Assembly: GCF_029407905.1 (NCBI RefSeq)
Contig: NC_073624.1
Coordinates: 111,476,001 to 111,540,000 of the forward strand
Direction of reading: 5' to 3'
Source of the DNA: Bubalus kerabau
Taxonomy: Eukaryota > Chordata > Mammalia > Artiodactyla > Bovidae
DNA: 64,000 bases
Below are positions 11,245 to 23,689 of the stretch, in pieces (the first letter of the stretch is position 1; each line of letters starts with the position of its first letter). The translations under genes were made by a program, and so were the position numbers. Under the pieces are notes generated by a model that saw only the letters and a list, made by a program, of their open reading frames with translations, did not search any database and was not told where the DNA came from.

Positions 11245-11460
11245 CATGCGTGTGTGCTCAGTCATGTCTGATTCTTTGTGACCCTGTGGGCTTAGCCCGC
11301 CAGGCTCCTCTGTCCATGGAGTTTTCCAGGCAAGAATACTGGAGTGGGCTGCCATTTCCCACTCCACAGGATCTTCCAGATCCAGGGATCAAAACTGTGT
11401 CTCTTGTGCCTCATGCATTGGCAGGCGGATTTTTTTTATTACTGCACCACCTGCGAAGCC
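11245..11460 (-). mobile_element. Bov-tA-type SINE
   Basis: Minus-strand SINE from GTGTGTGCTCAGTCATGTCT to CACCACCTGCGAAGCCC. It lies about 30 bp from the plus-strand SINE at 10970-11216, so the pair forms a loose inverted repeat. Confidence 0.87.
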
Positions 11461-11461
11461 C

Positions 11462-12475
11462 ATATCTAGCTAGCTATCTTTACATGAATAAATAAGTAAA
11501 TTCTCATATCAGTTCCCTGTAGGAAGTATCACCTATCAAAAATAACCACTCAGTGTATTTTCTGGACACAGAAACTTTTGAGATGCTTTATAGTTTGTAA
11601 ATTTAGATACTGTAAATTTAAAGATTTTCAAAACCCTACCCTCTGGTACTCACAAAAGACACCAAGTGAAGCAGTGATTTCACAGTGCTGATGTGGGAAA
11701 ATGGAAAGTGAGACAGACACGGTGACTGCCAACATGAGGCAACATCACCCACTTCCAGCCCCTGTACTAGAATTCGGAGACACTGAATTGTATTCTCACA
11801 TTCTGTCAGGAGAAAATGCTGTCCCCAATGGGATCAGCCACCCAGCTAGGATCATCCTTTTCTACCATGTCTAGCCTGCCCACAGCTCTTCCCTTGCTAA
11901 GTCTCCTTTTTGTACTATTTTAAGATGGAGGAAAACTGTGACCCCAGTGTTTCTGGACCTCGTATCATTTCATAAAACACATGGGAAAGCATTTTATAAC
12001 CTGAGAAATTAAAAACCACAGAGATGCTGCTGTGTTGTTACTGCTGTTACCATTACTGTTCATCGCTAATTTGCAGGAAGGCAGCAAGCTGAAGCATACA
12101 ATCCCTTCAGGTCCTTTAACTGACTTTTCTATGTTAGGCTGTACTGGAGACAGCAGAGCTGGGGGGGGGGGCGGTCTGAGGTACATTTGAACGGACACGT
12201 TGGGTAGAGGGGGAGCAGTTTTTACTTAGTTCCACCTGATACAGAGATACACAGAACTGCTGATCCAAATTCTTAAACACATAACGTTGCCCATACGAAG
12301 AGCAATGAGTACAGAAGGACATGCTGTTCAAGTGTCTCATCCATTGTATCTACCCCAAATGTAAGATTTCCAACATCCATGCACTGCCTCTTCCCAGTAA
12401 ATAGAGACTTCTGAGTGTCTGCAATAATAATCCAAATGAGTTAGTACTTCATGTACAGAATGTGAGCTGCGTTTC
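11462..12475. other. ACSS3 intron, mostly unique
   Basis: No element is recognised. A run of 11 G interrupts the stretch near 12162-12172. Short open frames here have no visible family resemblance. Confidence 0.5.
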
Positions 12476-12476
12476 C

Positions 12477-12690
12477 TCAGTTCAGTTCAGTAGCTCAGTC
12501 ATGTCCAATTCTTTGCGACCCCATGGACTGCAGCACACCAGGGTTCCCTGTCCAACTCCTGGAGCTTACTCAAACTCTCATCCATTAAGTTGGGGTCGCC
12601 ATCCAACGATCTCATCCTCTGTCGTCCCCTTCTCCTCCCACCTTCAATCTTCAATCTTCAATCACAGAGCCTCCCATGCAGAGTTTTAGT
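12477..12690 (-). mobile_element. BovB 3'-end fragment
   Basis: Antisense BovB tail starting TCAGTTCAGTTCAGTAGCTC and containing CATCCTCTGTCGTCCCCTTC. It ends where three TTCAATC units stand in a row. Confidence 0.85.
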
Positions 12691-13230
12691 AATACTCCGT
12701 GTTCAACAAGGTCAAGTGAAGGGCAAATTATTTTCCAAGTGGATTCAACAGAGGTCATGCAACTCAGTGACCAAGATATTGTGAATTACCCTCAGGATCG
12801 CCATTTCTGCAGAGGGGAGCTGAAATGGCTGCAGTGATCAGAGAGTAATCAGGAAAGTGCAGACGGTAAGGTTAGACTATACTTTTTAAAAGTTTGTGGG
12901 TGACCAGAAGGAGAGAAGCAAATCGGGGTTTAATGAAGAGACAGGCGGATTTAAGATGTGAAATACTTAAGCAGAAGTAGCCAGTGGAGAGAGGGTGGAG
13001 ATGTGAGAGTTAAAGAAGAAAAACCAGAAGAATTCTTTGATCAATTAATTAATTTATTCATTCATGCACATTAACTCATGCATTTGTTTTCTGCATTCCA
13101 TCGCGTATTTGTGGAGTGTCTGGCATTCCTCAGTCACTGTGTTAGACATGAATGGTAAATATATATAAACTCTTTTCCAAGATGAACAGAGATTCTGGCA
13201 TATTGTATATTACAGGAAATTTAGTACTTT

Positions 13231-13500
13231 TTTAGAAGGCAATGGCACCCCACTCCAGTACTCTTGCCTGGAAAATCCCATGGACAGAGAAGCCTGGTAG
13301 GCTACAATCCATGGGGTTGCGAAGAGTCGGACACGACTGAGCGACTTCACTTTCACTTTTCACTTTGAAGCACTGGAGAAGGAAATGGCAACCCACTCCA
13401 GTTTCTTGCCTGGAGAATCCCAGGGATGGTGGAGCCTGGTGGGCTGCCATCTCTGGGGTCGCACAGAGTCGGACACGACTGAAGTGACTTAGCAGTAGAA
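13231..13500 (+). mobile_element. BOV-A2 SINE (dimer)
   Basis: Two Bov-A monomers are joined by the CTTCACTTTCACTTTTCACT linker. The second ends GACACGACTGAAGTGACTTA. There is no tRNA head, which separates it from the Bov-tA type. Confidence 0.9.
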
Positions 13501-13504
13501 GACA

Positions 13505-14280
13505 TGTAGGGAGAAAGACTGTAAAGAATGATGTCTAATCCATTAAATTAATGACATAACATCAAAATATCTTGAATGTTTATATTCAAGAAAATTTGTC
13601 AGGCAAGTTTTACAGCAGATGGTTAAACTCTATACTATCAGGAACTCTTGGAAGGGAAGTTTTTTCATCACCAGCCAAGGTATGGATCTGTGGCAAATGG
13701 CATATGTGTCTGGTCCTGAGTCATTTTTGAGATGCCCCTAGGAAACTTCTTTATTATCCCCAAATCTAACTGAGGAACAGGCAGGAAAGCAAGATATGAA
13801 GTTGCAGTTGATAATTAGTAGGATAAAGCAAGAGAATGCTACCGATTCTTCACTAATCAAGTCTGGTGAATTGAAAAATTCAAATGTTAATCGACTATTA
13901 AAAAGAGACTCTAAAGAAGGAACCTTGGAAGGTAACACTTAACGGTCCTAATGCAAAGCAAGAAAGAAGAGGGAGTTCCAGAACTGGAAGTATCAGTGAT
14001 TCTGTACATGAATATGTATTAAATATGTTATAAGAGAAGCAATAGTCTCCAGAAAAAAAGTTAGGTGTATATGAACTAGAGCAGAATTGTTTTCTGCAGT
14101 ATTCAAAAGTAACATTTTTCTTGTTGCTAACCTAATGCTTATTCTATATTAAATGCAGGTTTTACTTAGAAAAAGAATATTTTTTTTTCTGTAGTTACAA
14201 TAACATAAAAATTCATTGGAAAGGTAGACGGAAGGAAATTTTCTGAAAATACTAAGAATCATGCTGGTTAATGCCTTGTT
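13505..14280. other. ACSS3 intron, no recognised element
   Basis: A/T-rich intron without recognisable repeat or exon. Confidence 0.5.
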
Positions 14281-14284
14281 GTTT

Positions 14285-16463
14285 GCAAGTTCAGTCACTA
14301 AGTCCTGACTCTTTGTGACCCCATGGACTGCAGTACCCCAGCTTCTCTGTCCTTCACTATCTCTCAGAGTTTGCTCAAACTCATGTCCATTCAATCATTT
14401 CACCCTTTGTCGCCCCCTTCTCTTTCTGCCCTCAATCTTTCCCAGCATCAGAGTCGTTTCCAATGAGTCAGCTCTTCACATCAGGCGGCCAAGTATTGGA
14501 GCTTCAGCTTCAGCATCAGTCCATTCAATAAATATTTAGGGTTGATTTCCTTTAAGATGGGCTTCGCTTGTGACTCAGCTGGTAAAGAATCCACCTTCAA
14601 TGTGGAGACCTGGGTTCAATCCCTGGGTTGGGAAGATCCTCCAGAGAAGGGTTGGGAAGATCCTCCAGAGAAGGGAAAGGCTATCCATTCCAGTATTCTG
14701 GCCTGGAGAATTTCATGGACTGTATAGTCCATGGGGTTGCAAAAAGTCAGACTTGACTGAGCAACATTCACTTTCCTTTAGGATTGACTGGTTTGATCTC
14801 CTTGCTATCCAAGGGACTCTCAAGAGTCTTCTCCAGCACCACAATTCAAAAGCATCAATTATTTGGTGTTCAGCCTTCTTTATGGTCCAACTCTCACATC
14901 TGCACATGATTACTGGAAAAACCACAGCTGGGACGATATAGACCCTTGTCAGCAAAGTGATCACTCTGTTCCTAAATACACTGCCTAGATTTGTCACAGC
15001 TTTTCTTCTAAGGAGGAAGATTCTTTTCTTTTCCTGGCTGCAATCACCATCCTCAGTGATTTTGGAGCCCAAGAAATAAAATCTGTCACTGTTTCCTCTT
15101 CTCCTGTTCTATTTGCCATGAAGTGATGGGACTGAATGCCATGATCTTTGTTTTTTGAATGCTGAGTTTTAAGCCAGCTTTTTCACTGTCCTCTTTAACC
15201 CTCATCAAGAGGCTCTTAGTTCCTTAGAGTGGTGTCATTGGTATCATCTGCATAGCTGAGGTTGTTGCTGTTTCTCCTGGAAATATTGATTCCAGGTTGT
15301 GATTCATCCAGTCCAATATTTCACATGATGTACTCTACATATAAGTTAAATAAGCAGGGTGACAATATACAGCTTTGATGTACTCCTTTTCCAATTTGGA
15401 ATAAGTCTGTTGTTCCATGTCCAGTTCTAACTGTTGCTTCTTGACCACATACATACCAGGCACATAAGGTGGTCTGGAATTCCCACCTCTTTAAGATTTT
15501 CCACAGTTCGTTATGATCCACAGTCAAACGCTTTAGTCAATGAAGCAAAAGTAGATGTTTTTCTGGAGTTCCCTTGTTTTTTCTATGATCCAGCAGATGT
15601 TAGCACTTTGATCTCTGGTTCCTCTGCCTTTTCTAAATCCAGTTGTTATATCAGGAAGCTCTCAGTTCACATACTGTTGACACAGCTTGAAGGATTTTGA
15701 GCATTACCTTGCTAGCATATGAAATGAGCACAAGTGTATGGTAGTTTGAGCATTCTTTGGCATTGCCCTTCTTTGGGATTGGAATGAAAACTGACCGTTT
15801 CCAGTCCTGTGGCCACTGCTGAGTTTTCCAAATTTGCTGGCATTTTTATGGCAGCACTTTAACAGCATCATCTTTCAGGATTTGAAATAGCTCAGCTGGA
15901 ATTCCATCATCTCTACTTTGTTCATAGTAATGCTTCCTAAGGCCCACTTGACTTTATACTCCAGAATGTCTGACTCTAGGTGAGTGATCACACCATCGTG
16001 TTTATCCGGGTCATTAAGACCTTTTTTTGTACAGTTCTTTGCATTCTTGCCACCTCTTCTTAATATCTTCTGTTTCTGTTAGGTTCTTTGCCTCTTCTGT
16101 CCTTGATTGTGCCCATCTTTGCATGAAATGTTCCCATGCAATCTCTAATTTTCTCAAAGAGCTCTCTAGTCTTTCCCATTCTATTGCTTTCCTCTATTTT
16201 TTGCATTGTTCACTTAAGAAGGCTTTCTTTTCTCTTCCTGCTATTCTCTGGAACTCTGCATTCAGTTGGGTATATCTTTCCCCTTTGCCTTTTATTTCTC
16301 TTTTCTCAGCTATTTGTAAGGCCTCTTCATACAACCACTTTGCCTTCTTGTATTTCTTTTTCTTTGGGATGGTTTTGGTCACAATCTTCTGCACAATGTT
16401 ATGAATCTCCATCCATAGTGTTTCAGGCACTCTGTCTACCAGATCTAAGGCGTTGATTATCAT
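14285..16463 (-). mobile_element. BovB LINE, degraded, with SINE inside
   Basis: A minus-strand BovB runs from a decayed 3' tail (GTTCAGTCACTAAGTCCTGA) up to the region encoding the EN-RT linker (LVDRVPETLW, 16430-16463). Short open pieces survive at 14713-15072, 15321-15527 and 16194-16463, with stops and frameshifts between them, so the RT is dead. It is more diverged than the copies at 4405 and 17066 and therefore older. A Bov-tA SINE at 14559-14771 splits its 3' part. Confidence 0.9.
14559..14771 (+). mobile_element. Bov-tA SINE inside BovB, with internal duplication
   Basis: This SINE is flanked by TTTCCTTTAAGAT (14546-14558) and TTTCCTTTAGGAT (14772-14784). Within it a stretch of about 25 bp (GGTTGGGAAGATCC through CAGAGAAG) occurs twice in tandem at about 14628-14677. 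Confidence 0.9.
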
Positions 16464-16597
16464 CCTTCAAATATAACGTCAAATGCTACCAGCCTGTGAT
16501 ATCTTCCCTAAGTCTTCCCAGAGTGAAAAGGAGACTTCTGTTACAACCCATCCAATTGCAAATGTGGAGTTCCTCTTAAAGAATATTTTTTCCAAGT

Positions 16598-16763
16598 GTT
16601 AGTGGCTCAACCTGCCAAGTTCCTCTGTCCATGGAATTCTCCAGGCAAGAATACTGGAGTGGGTTGCCATTCCCTTCTCCAGGGGATCTTTCTGACCCAG
16701 GGAGCAAACACGGGACCCTTGCATTGCAGGCAGATTCACCATCTGAGCCACCAGGGAAGCCCA
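16598..16763 (-). mobile_element. Bov-tA-type SINE, 3' end missing
   Basis: Minus-strand SINE from CTCAACCTGCCAAGTTCCTC to GAGCCACCAGGGAAGCCC. The CTCAGTCGTGTCC end is absent. Confidence 0.85.
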
Positions 16764-17065
16764 TTCTTCCCAAGGAAATCCTTAAATAGCTAATAAAGGA
16801 AGAGAAGATCCATCACTGTAGAAGTGACCAATCTGAAAAATAAAATTCCTAGGTCCCTCCAATCCCACACAAAGGATGGTCTATATTCAATACTCTGTCA
16901 GGAATGCCCGTTTGTATCAGAAATAAATTGAAGACAAAACTCCTGTTACCTAGAGAATTCTAGAGTCATATCCCAACTTTGCACTCTCAGAATTTCCTGT
17001 GAGGTCTTTAGGCTATACTGGAGATTTTCCTATGAAGCTATTTTTCATCTCCCCAGAAGAGACTT

Positions 17066-18409
17066 CAGTCAGTTCAGTTGCTCAGTCATGTCCGACTCTT
17101 TGTGACCCCATGAATTGCAGCACACCAGGCCTCCCTGTCCATCACCAACTCCTGGACTTCACGCAAACTCACATCCATCGAGTTGGTGATGCCATCCAGC
17201 CATCTTATCCTCTGTCGTCCCCTTCTCCTCCTGCCCCCAATCCATCCCAGCAACAGGGTCTTTTCCAATGAGTCAACTCTTCGCATCAGGTGGCCAAAGT
17301 ATTGGAGCTTCAGCTTTAGCACCATTCCTTCCAAAGAAATCCCAGGGCTGATCTCCTTCAGAATGGACTGGTTGGATCTCCTTGCAGTCCAAGGGGCTCT
17401 CAAGAGTCTTCTCCAACACCACAGTTCAAAAGCGTCAATTCTTCAGCACTAAGTTTTCTTCACAGTCCAACTCTCACATCCATACATGACCACAGGAAAA
17501 ACCATAGCCTTGACTAAACAGACCTTTGTTGGCAAAGTAATGTCTCTGCTTTTGAATATGCTATCTAGGTTGGTCATAACTTTCCTTCCAAGGAGTAAGC
17601 GTCTTTTAATTTCATGGCTGCAATCACCATCTGCAGTGATTTTGGAGCCCAGAAAAAAAAAGTCTGACACTGTTTCCACTGTTTCCCCATCTATTTCCCA
17701 TGAAGTGATAGGACCAGATGCCATGATCTTTGTTTTCTGAATGTTGAGCTTTAAGCCAAATTTTTCACTCTCTTCTTTCACTTTCATTAAGAGCCTTTTT
17801 AGTTCCTCTTCACTTTCTGCCATAAGGGTGGTATCATCTGCATATCTGAGGTTATTGATATTTCTCCCAGCAATCTTGATTCCAGCCTGTGCTTCTTCCA
17901 GCCCAGTGATTCTCATGATGTACTCTGCATAGAAGTTAAATAAGCAGGGTGACAATATACAGCCTTGATGGACTCCTTTTCCTATTTGGAACCAGTCTGT
18001 TGTTCCATGTCCAGTTTTAACTGTTGCTTCCTGACCTGCATATAGGTTTCTCAAGATGCAGGTCAGGTGGTCTGGTATTCCCATCTCTGGAAGAATTTTC
18101 CACAGTTTATTGTGATCCACACAGTCAAAGGCTTTGGCATAGTCAATAAAGCAGAAATAGATGTTTTTCTGGAACTCTCTTGCTTTCGCAATGATCCAAT
18201 GGATGTTGGCAATTTGATCTCTGGTTCCTCTGTCTTTTCTAAAACCAGCTTGAACACCTGGAAGTTCACGGTTCACATATTGCTGAAGCCTGGCTTGGAG
18301 AATTTTGAGCATTACTTTACAAGCGTGTGAGATGAGTGCAATTGTGCGGTAGTTTGAGCATTCTTTGGCATTGCCTTTCTTTGGGATTGGAATGAAAACT
18401 GCCCTTTTC
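17066..18409 (-). mobile_element. BovB LINE, 1.3 kb, RT core open
   Basis: A 5'-truncated BovB that starts just upstream of the FIPIPKKGN motif. A 287-codon frame (17449-18312) spans FIDYAKAFD, QGCILSP and the catalytic LRYADDTTLM. A second frame (17086-17403) holds the C-terminal tail. A stop where the [14 protein letters not shown] segment ends separates them. The endonuclease domain is absent, so the piece is a dead insertion, though a fairly young one judging by the long frame. Confidence 0.92.
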
Positions 18410-18520
18410 AGGTCAGTTTTTTTTCAGGTCTTTATTGACATTAGTAGGCCACAATTTCTTTCTCTCTGGGTTGACAAACAACTGGGTAAGAAATGTGAGT
18501 TCTGGCTGCATGACTACTAA
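18410..18520 (-). other. Possible processed-transcript 3' end
   Basis: Read on the minus strand, this stretch has AATAAA about 10 bases before a run of eight A, after a sequence that is not BovB (GAAAGAAATTGTGGCC and upstream). It could be the 3' end of a retrocopy, or chance. The source was not recognised. TTTTCAGGTC occurs at 18405-18414 and 18421-18430. Confidence 0.25.
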
Positions 18521-18659
18521 TGATGCTTAGATTTTAATGATGTTTTAGATAAAAAATTAGATAATATATGTCCCACTGCCGAACTCACAGTGTTGTTTTA
18601 AGCCTAATAAAAAGATCATACTAAAATCTGCATAGGAGATGCAGGAAGGAATGGGATAA

Positions 18660-19165
18660 CAACCCCATGCCACCCCTGGTTTAGTCACAGGATACACTGA
18701 TGAACAAAAGCTATCCTGATCTTCTCCCGAGACAGCAGCCCAGTGAGTGACCAAGTCACTCTTGCCAAACTGTAAAGATGCAAACAGACATCATTAAGGA
18801 CTGTGTTCAATATCTGGAGACTGAGAAACCGGCAGGCATCAGAGTAAAAGCCCCCCAGACGAGGCCATCTAACTCCCTTGCACCCCATTACTGCCTGCAG
18901 GGCACAGGCCAGCGGGACACACAGCAGGAGGCAGACAAGCTGCGCTTCCGAGAGCTACAGCCGTGTCTGGTCAAAGAAAAATGCGTGTCCACGAGTCAGG
19001 AAGAGCCAGAGACCTATGGCTTTAATAAGAGTGAGCGCTGTGGCACTGGGGAAAGCAACTGCAGTTCAACTTTTCTTTCATGCCCTGCATGGTGTTGCCT
19101 GGAAATTACTGACTCACAGTTTTATTTCTGTACTTTGGAGCTCTGGATGCAATTACAGAAAAACC
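18660..19165. other. GC-richer intronic stretch, unassigned
   Basis: Richer in G+C than its surroundings and with no repeat I recognise. A 139-codon plus-strand frame (18778-19197) lies here. It has no recognisable domain, signal peptide or splice context and overlaps a frame of similar quality in another phase, so I do not call a gene. It may be a conserved non-coding element. Confidence 0.3.
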
Positions 19166-19199
19166 TTCTAAAATTCATGAACATTCTGTATTCATAGCA

Positions 19200-20470
19200 A
19201 TTCAGATATCATAACTTACCCACAAAATTAACTGCCTGGAGTAAGTTTCAAAATCAAAAGAATTTTCTACCTCCATGCAGGCATGTCATTTTCTCTTCTT
19301 GTAGAAAGATAAATTCTTTGAAAGCAAGAAATCTACAAGAACTGTAAGATTCATGTTTATTACATCATAGGATCTACAGGAGTTTAGGAATCACTAAAAT
19401 GTCTACCTTCTCGTTAGGGATCCTCAAGAGAAAAGCAGAGATTTTTAGAAAGCCTTAACAAAGGAAGTTAAAAGAGCAAAAGTGGATCAAGAGGTTTTTT
19501 TTTCAAAATTACCACATATTATTATTTCTGATTTGGGGATGAGTCATCATAACATGATAAAATGAATCATATAATGGTGCTAAGCATAGCTTAGCACCTT
19601 GTAAAACTTGGACATATGATTATAGCTTCAGATTTTAAGGAAACTGCCAGAGAAAGATAATTTCAAATATCATTTACACTCGACATAACAGATTTTATAG
19701 TGCAACAAGAAGCTACAGCTGTATTTACAAAAAGCAAACAAATTTGGGATTAAAACAGTGAGACATAATATATATTTTTTTTACTGAATTACTTTAATGT
19801 AGTTTGAGCCCCATACACTTCAAATATTCCATGTAGATTTTTCTTTCTATTCTTTCTAATCACTACAAGTATAATTAGTGAACATGAACAGCGTTACAGA
19901 ATCTTGTTCTTTTAAAGAATATTCCTCTTAATTATTATATAAGTACTAATGAAAAGTGTAAGTAGGAATAATAGAGAAGAATGACACCTAACTCTGACTG
20001 GCAGTCACCCCCCACAATGGCTTTTAAAGCCAGATCAGTTTTAAGTCCCTCATGGACTGAGTCATTCTTATTATTGGTGGCCTTACTTTATATCCATGCA
20101 AAGCTAATAAAACATAGCAATACACCATACAAACTAGAACATTTTCTGAAAAAGGAAAGGTTATATTTTTGCTTTTGAAATCATACAACAAGTAGACACA
20201 CCTATAGTTTACCATTCATTATTATTTCTTAACAATCACTGTACACATTCAGCAATGATGGGAAGAAAATACAACCTGCATGTTTGCAAATAAAATGAAA
20301 CATTTATGAAGACTATATTGACAATGAAGTTGTTATGATGTTAAATGTTATAAATTTTTAATTTCTCAATACAGTTGAGAAATACAATGTATTGAGTCAA
20401 TACATTTCTTAAAGATTAGAGGCTCAGATATTTTGTGAACCTTAAATATCATATACAATCCTTAACCAAA
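19200..20470. other. ACSS3 intron, no recognised element
   Basis: A/T-rich intron on which I see no exon, SINE or LINE. Confidence 0.5.
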
Positions 20471-20476
20471 AACCTT

Positions 20477-20688
20477 TTGAAAGTGAAAGTGTGAGTCACT
20501 TCAGTCCTGTCTTTGCAGCCCCATTGCCTGTAGCCCACTAGGTTCCTCTGTTCACAGAATTCTCTGGGCAAGAATACTGGAGTGGGTTGCCATTCCCTTC
20601 CCCAGGGGATTTTCCCGACCCAGGGACTGAACCCAGGTGTCCTGCATTGCAGGCAGATTCTTTACCATCTGAGCCACAAGGGAAGCCC
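20477..20688 (-). mobile_element. Bov-tA-type SINE
   Basis: Minus-strand SINE ending in CCATCTGAGCCACAAGGGAA. Its 3' side carries the GAAAGTGAAAGTGTGAGTCA form of the tail. Confidence 0.87.
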
Positions 20689-20699
20689 ACAGCCACCAG

Positions 20700-22535
20700 G
20701 CGGTTCTGTGGACCCAGGTAGCTACTTTAGAATATGGTTTACCTAGAAAATTATTCTCTTCTCAGACTACACAGTTTTTTTAAGCCACGGTAATGTTTTT
20801 AAGTAAAGAAGGTGTGCTTTTCCCTTAATTCAATTAAACATATATCTATTGTGTGCTCTTAAAAAGCATTCATTGGCCATTTTCCATTCTGGATGAATGA
20901 TATGTCCCCTCAAGGCACACAGAATAGCTCTAGATGAATACACACAAGTCTTGATAGACATTAAATATGAAATACCCTATGCATACTGCAAACAACTATT
21001 GGGATGCATGAATAATTTTCAGGTCAATGAGTCAGAATGGAATGGCTACTGCAGATGAGAGTTTCAAAATGAAATCCTTTCTATCACAGGTAAAAATGAG
21101 TTCCTGAAATAAGGTTTTAAGAGTCTGAGATTTAAAAAAAAAGGAGAGATCTTGGTAGTAACTGTTTTTGGGGTGTTTTTTTTTTCATTATTTCTACCTT
21201 ACTTTTTGAAAATAATTATATATATATATATAGAATATAATTTTATATATATACATATAAAATATTTACAAACACCTAGTTTCACTATTAACCTAAAGGA
21301 GGAATCCAAGTCCACTGCATGTCATAATATTCTGTATCATCAAATAATTTATAATGAAATCTCAGAATCCCGAATCTGTACAATAAAATTCCCTGTTTAT
21401 GAACAGAGAGGGGGGAAAAAATCATTCTGAATTGGAGACAATCTAAAGCACTGAATATTTTAAGACAATAGTTGTGTCACTTTCAAGTACTTGAAGTAAC
21501 ACTAATGGGTATGAGAAAAATAAAGTGTAGTTTATTTGCTTTATTACTTTGGAATGGTTGTGGGGTGAAGCCACCAGTGATTAGAGTCACAGGATGCATG
21601 AGGGATTAAAACTGCATTGGCATCAAACGCTGCCTCTGGGATCTTGCAAGCACTGCTTATGAAACAGATGACTCACTTGGAGTTAGGGGGATATAAAAAT
21701 GTAAGCTGCTGGAGTGCTTTTAAAAATTCTCACAAACCATGTACTTCCCTAAGCGAGCTAGATGTTCACCCACAATTTTGTTCAGATTTATTATTTAGCA
21801 AGCCCTCCCCTTGTCCCCAACACATTTCCCCTTTCAATTTCAATCAACTGAAAGATTTCAATCAATTCTGTTAATATGGATTCCTATTCAGAAAAAATAT
21901 GAATGCAAATGGCATATTCAGAATTAATTTTCCATTTGCCAACACATGTCTTAACATTTAAATTAAAATAGTGATAAAGCATTTTTGTGTTTACTGATTA
22001 CAATAGGAATCTGAGAAGAACTGTATCATAAGGTCATCTCCTCTATAGATTTTTGTAAGGTTACAGCATCTCTCCCTGAGAAAAAACACATGCTTTTAAA
22101 AATTACTACCTATCATTTAGTCTTTAAAGAATTTAAAATGTTCATTAACCTGAGAAAAATTTTATACCAATCTGAGAATGCCAAGTAATAAGAGTTCTTT
22201 TAAATAAATAGAAAATAAAACTTAAAAACACACATGCAATGTTCTTTACTTATAACAGCTCATTCTGGCAAGTTCTACTATTTAACACATGTCAGTAAAG
22301 ATGCCAACATCGTGCTAATCAGAGGCACTAAAGCTACCTGTATCAGTTATTAAAATGTCACATACTGTGTGTCTCTAACTTAACTTCCATTTCAGCTACT
22401 CCAAGCTTAATAATTTCAAAGTATTGATTCAACCAAAGTAAATTTGAATATTTTTATGATAAATTCTAACACTTTATCTGTCAAATGAACAATAATGAAA
22501 ACTGTTAGCAAGGAACTGTGGTACCTGAAGAGTCA
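20700..22535. other. ACSS3 intron with TA-rich patch
   Basis: Mostly unique A/T-rich intron. Simple TA-rich sequence lies at about 21215-21265. No exon is seen. Confidence 0.5.
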
Positions 22536-22539
22536 GGAA

Positions 22540-22975
22540 TTACATGTCATGCTACTATTTGACCCATGCTACTAATTACACATTTAGAAATTTATTCAGT
22601 ACCGTTGTAATGATCAGAAAAGAAAAGACAACACAGAAAGGATATTCAATACAGCATTATTTATAATCATAATATTCAAAAAAGACTAAGAGCCCTAGAA
22701 AGGGATAAACATTTTTAAGAGGTAGATAAAATTTAAAATGCTGTGAGATAGCATTAAGTAAAAACAGGAATACATGAGAATAAACTAATTTCAATAATCT
22801 AAAATCCTTGTCAAAAAAATGTCATGTATATTTATATATTACAAAATTAACACTGTATTACTGAAGGGTTACAGTATAAAAACTATATACTTCTTTATAT
22901 TTTTGGTATTCATATTAATTTTATCATCTGTGCATTACTCATATAATCAGAAACATTTTTTAAAAGATGCAAGAT
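22540..22975 (+). mobile_element. Old L1 3' UTR fragment
   Basis: Weak but ordered match to the L1 3' UTR: ATTTGACCCATGCTACTAAT, then AAGGATATTCAATACAGCAT, then the terminal GTGCATTACTCATATAATCA. Confidence 0.65.
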
Positions 22976-23185
22976 TTATCTTTTTAAAAATCGTATCTAA
23001 ATTGGTTCCACTTTATGGGGCTTCCATGTTTAAATTACAAGACCAGGCAATGAGTATTCTCAAACAATACACAAGCTTCTTCTGCAAGCTCTTCACTAGT
23101 AATACCATTGCAACCACTCTACTTTTTCTTAATCTTATATATCAATTCTTGCTGTTTTAAATAATAGATGGCAAATGTTGCTTAC

Positions 23186-23249
23186 TTTACCACGATGTTT
23201 CCTAAACACCGAGCCTTCAGTTTTTGCATGTTGTCATCCAAAATCATAA
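23186..23249 (-). CDS. ACSS3: ACSS3 coding exon (MILDDNMQKLKARCLGNIVV)
   Basis: This 64-nt exon supplies the last two bases of a Val codon, 20 full codons (MILDDNMQ through GNIVV) and the first two bases of a Lys codon. The acceptor is TTTGCAG and the donor is GTAAGC. Phase 1 in and 2 out fit the flanking exons exactly. In the family this is the beta-rich stretch after the A5 motif that presents the acid or adenylate pocket wall (xGELxV-like, here LGNIVV). It is the smallest exon in the window. Confidence 0.96.
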
Positions 23250-23689
23250 CTGCAAAGTAAAATATAGATAAATAAAAACAAATAACCTTAAAGCATGAAC
23301 GTTTTCATATTTAATCTCCCAACTCTAGCTTAAAAAAGGCATCCTTTAACTCCTGTGAGGTCACGAACATATATAAATAAGCTAAAATGTCTCACAGAAA
23401 ATTTAAAGTGTACATGTCTTTGATTTTTAATTAGATAATTCATTTTCTTCAGAGCCTTCCTTAAATAAGGACACAGTATTTTAAACACACTGGTAATATT
23501 AAAATCTATGTTTATACCCATTTGGTTTTAGGAAACCAAAGCTTGCACCCATAGAGGTAACCTAGTACAAACTAGAAATAAGAACATATCATTATGTTTT
23601 AAGCTTTAATAGATCCTTTTTGTGGCTTCATCCATCCAAGTTATGCTACTCAAAAAAGCGATCAGAAAAGAAGAGCATTACTTCTAGAA

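Noticed and set aside
17449..18312. 287-codon RT frame as a domesticated gene
   Set aside because: It is a 5'-truncated BovB without promoter or EN, with stops on both sides and many sibling copies in the window.
18778..19197. 139-codon plus-strand frame as a gene
   Set aside because: No recognisable domain, no splice or promoter context, and an overlapping frame of similar quality in another phase.
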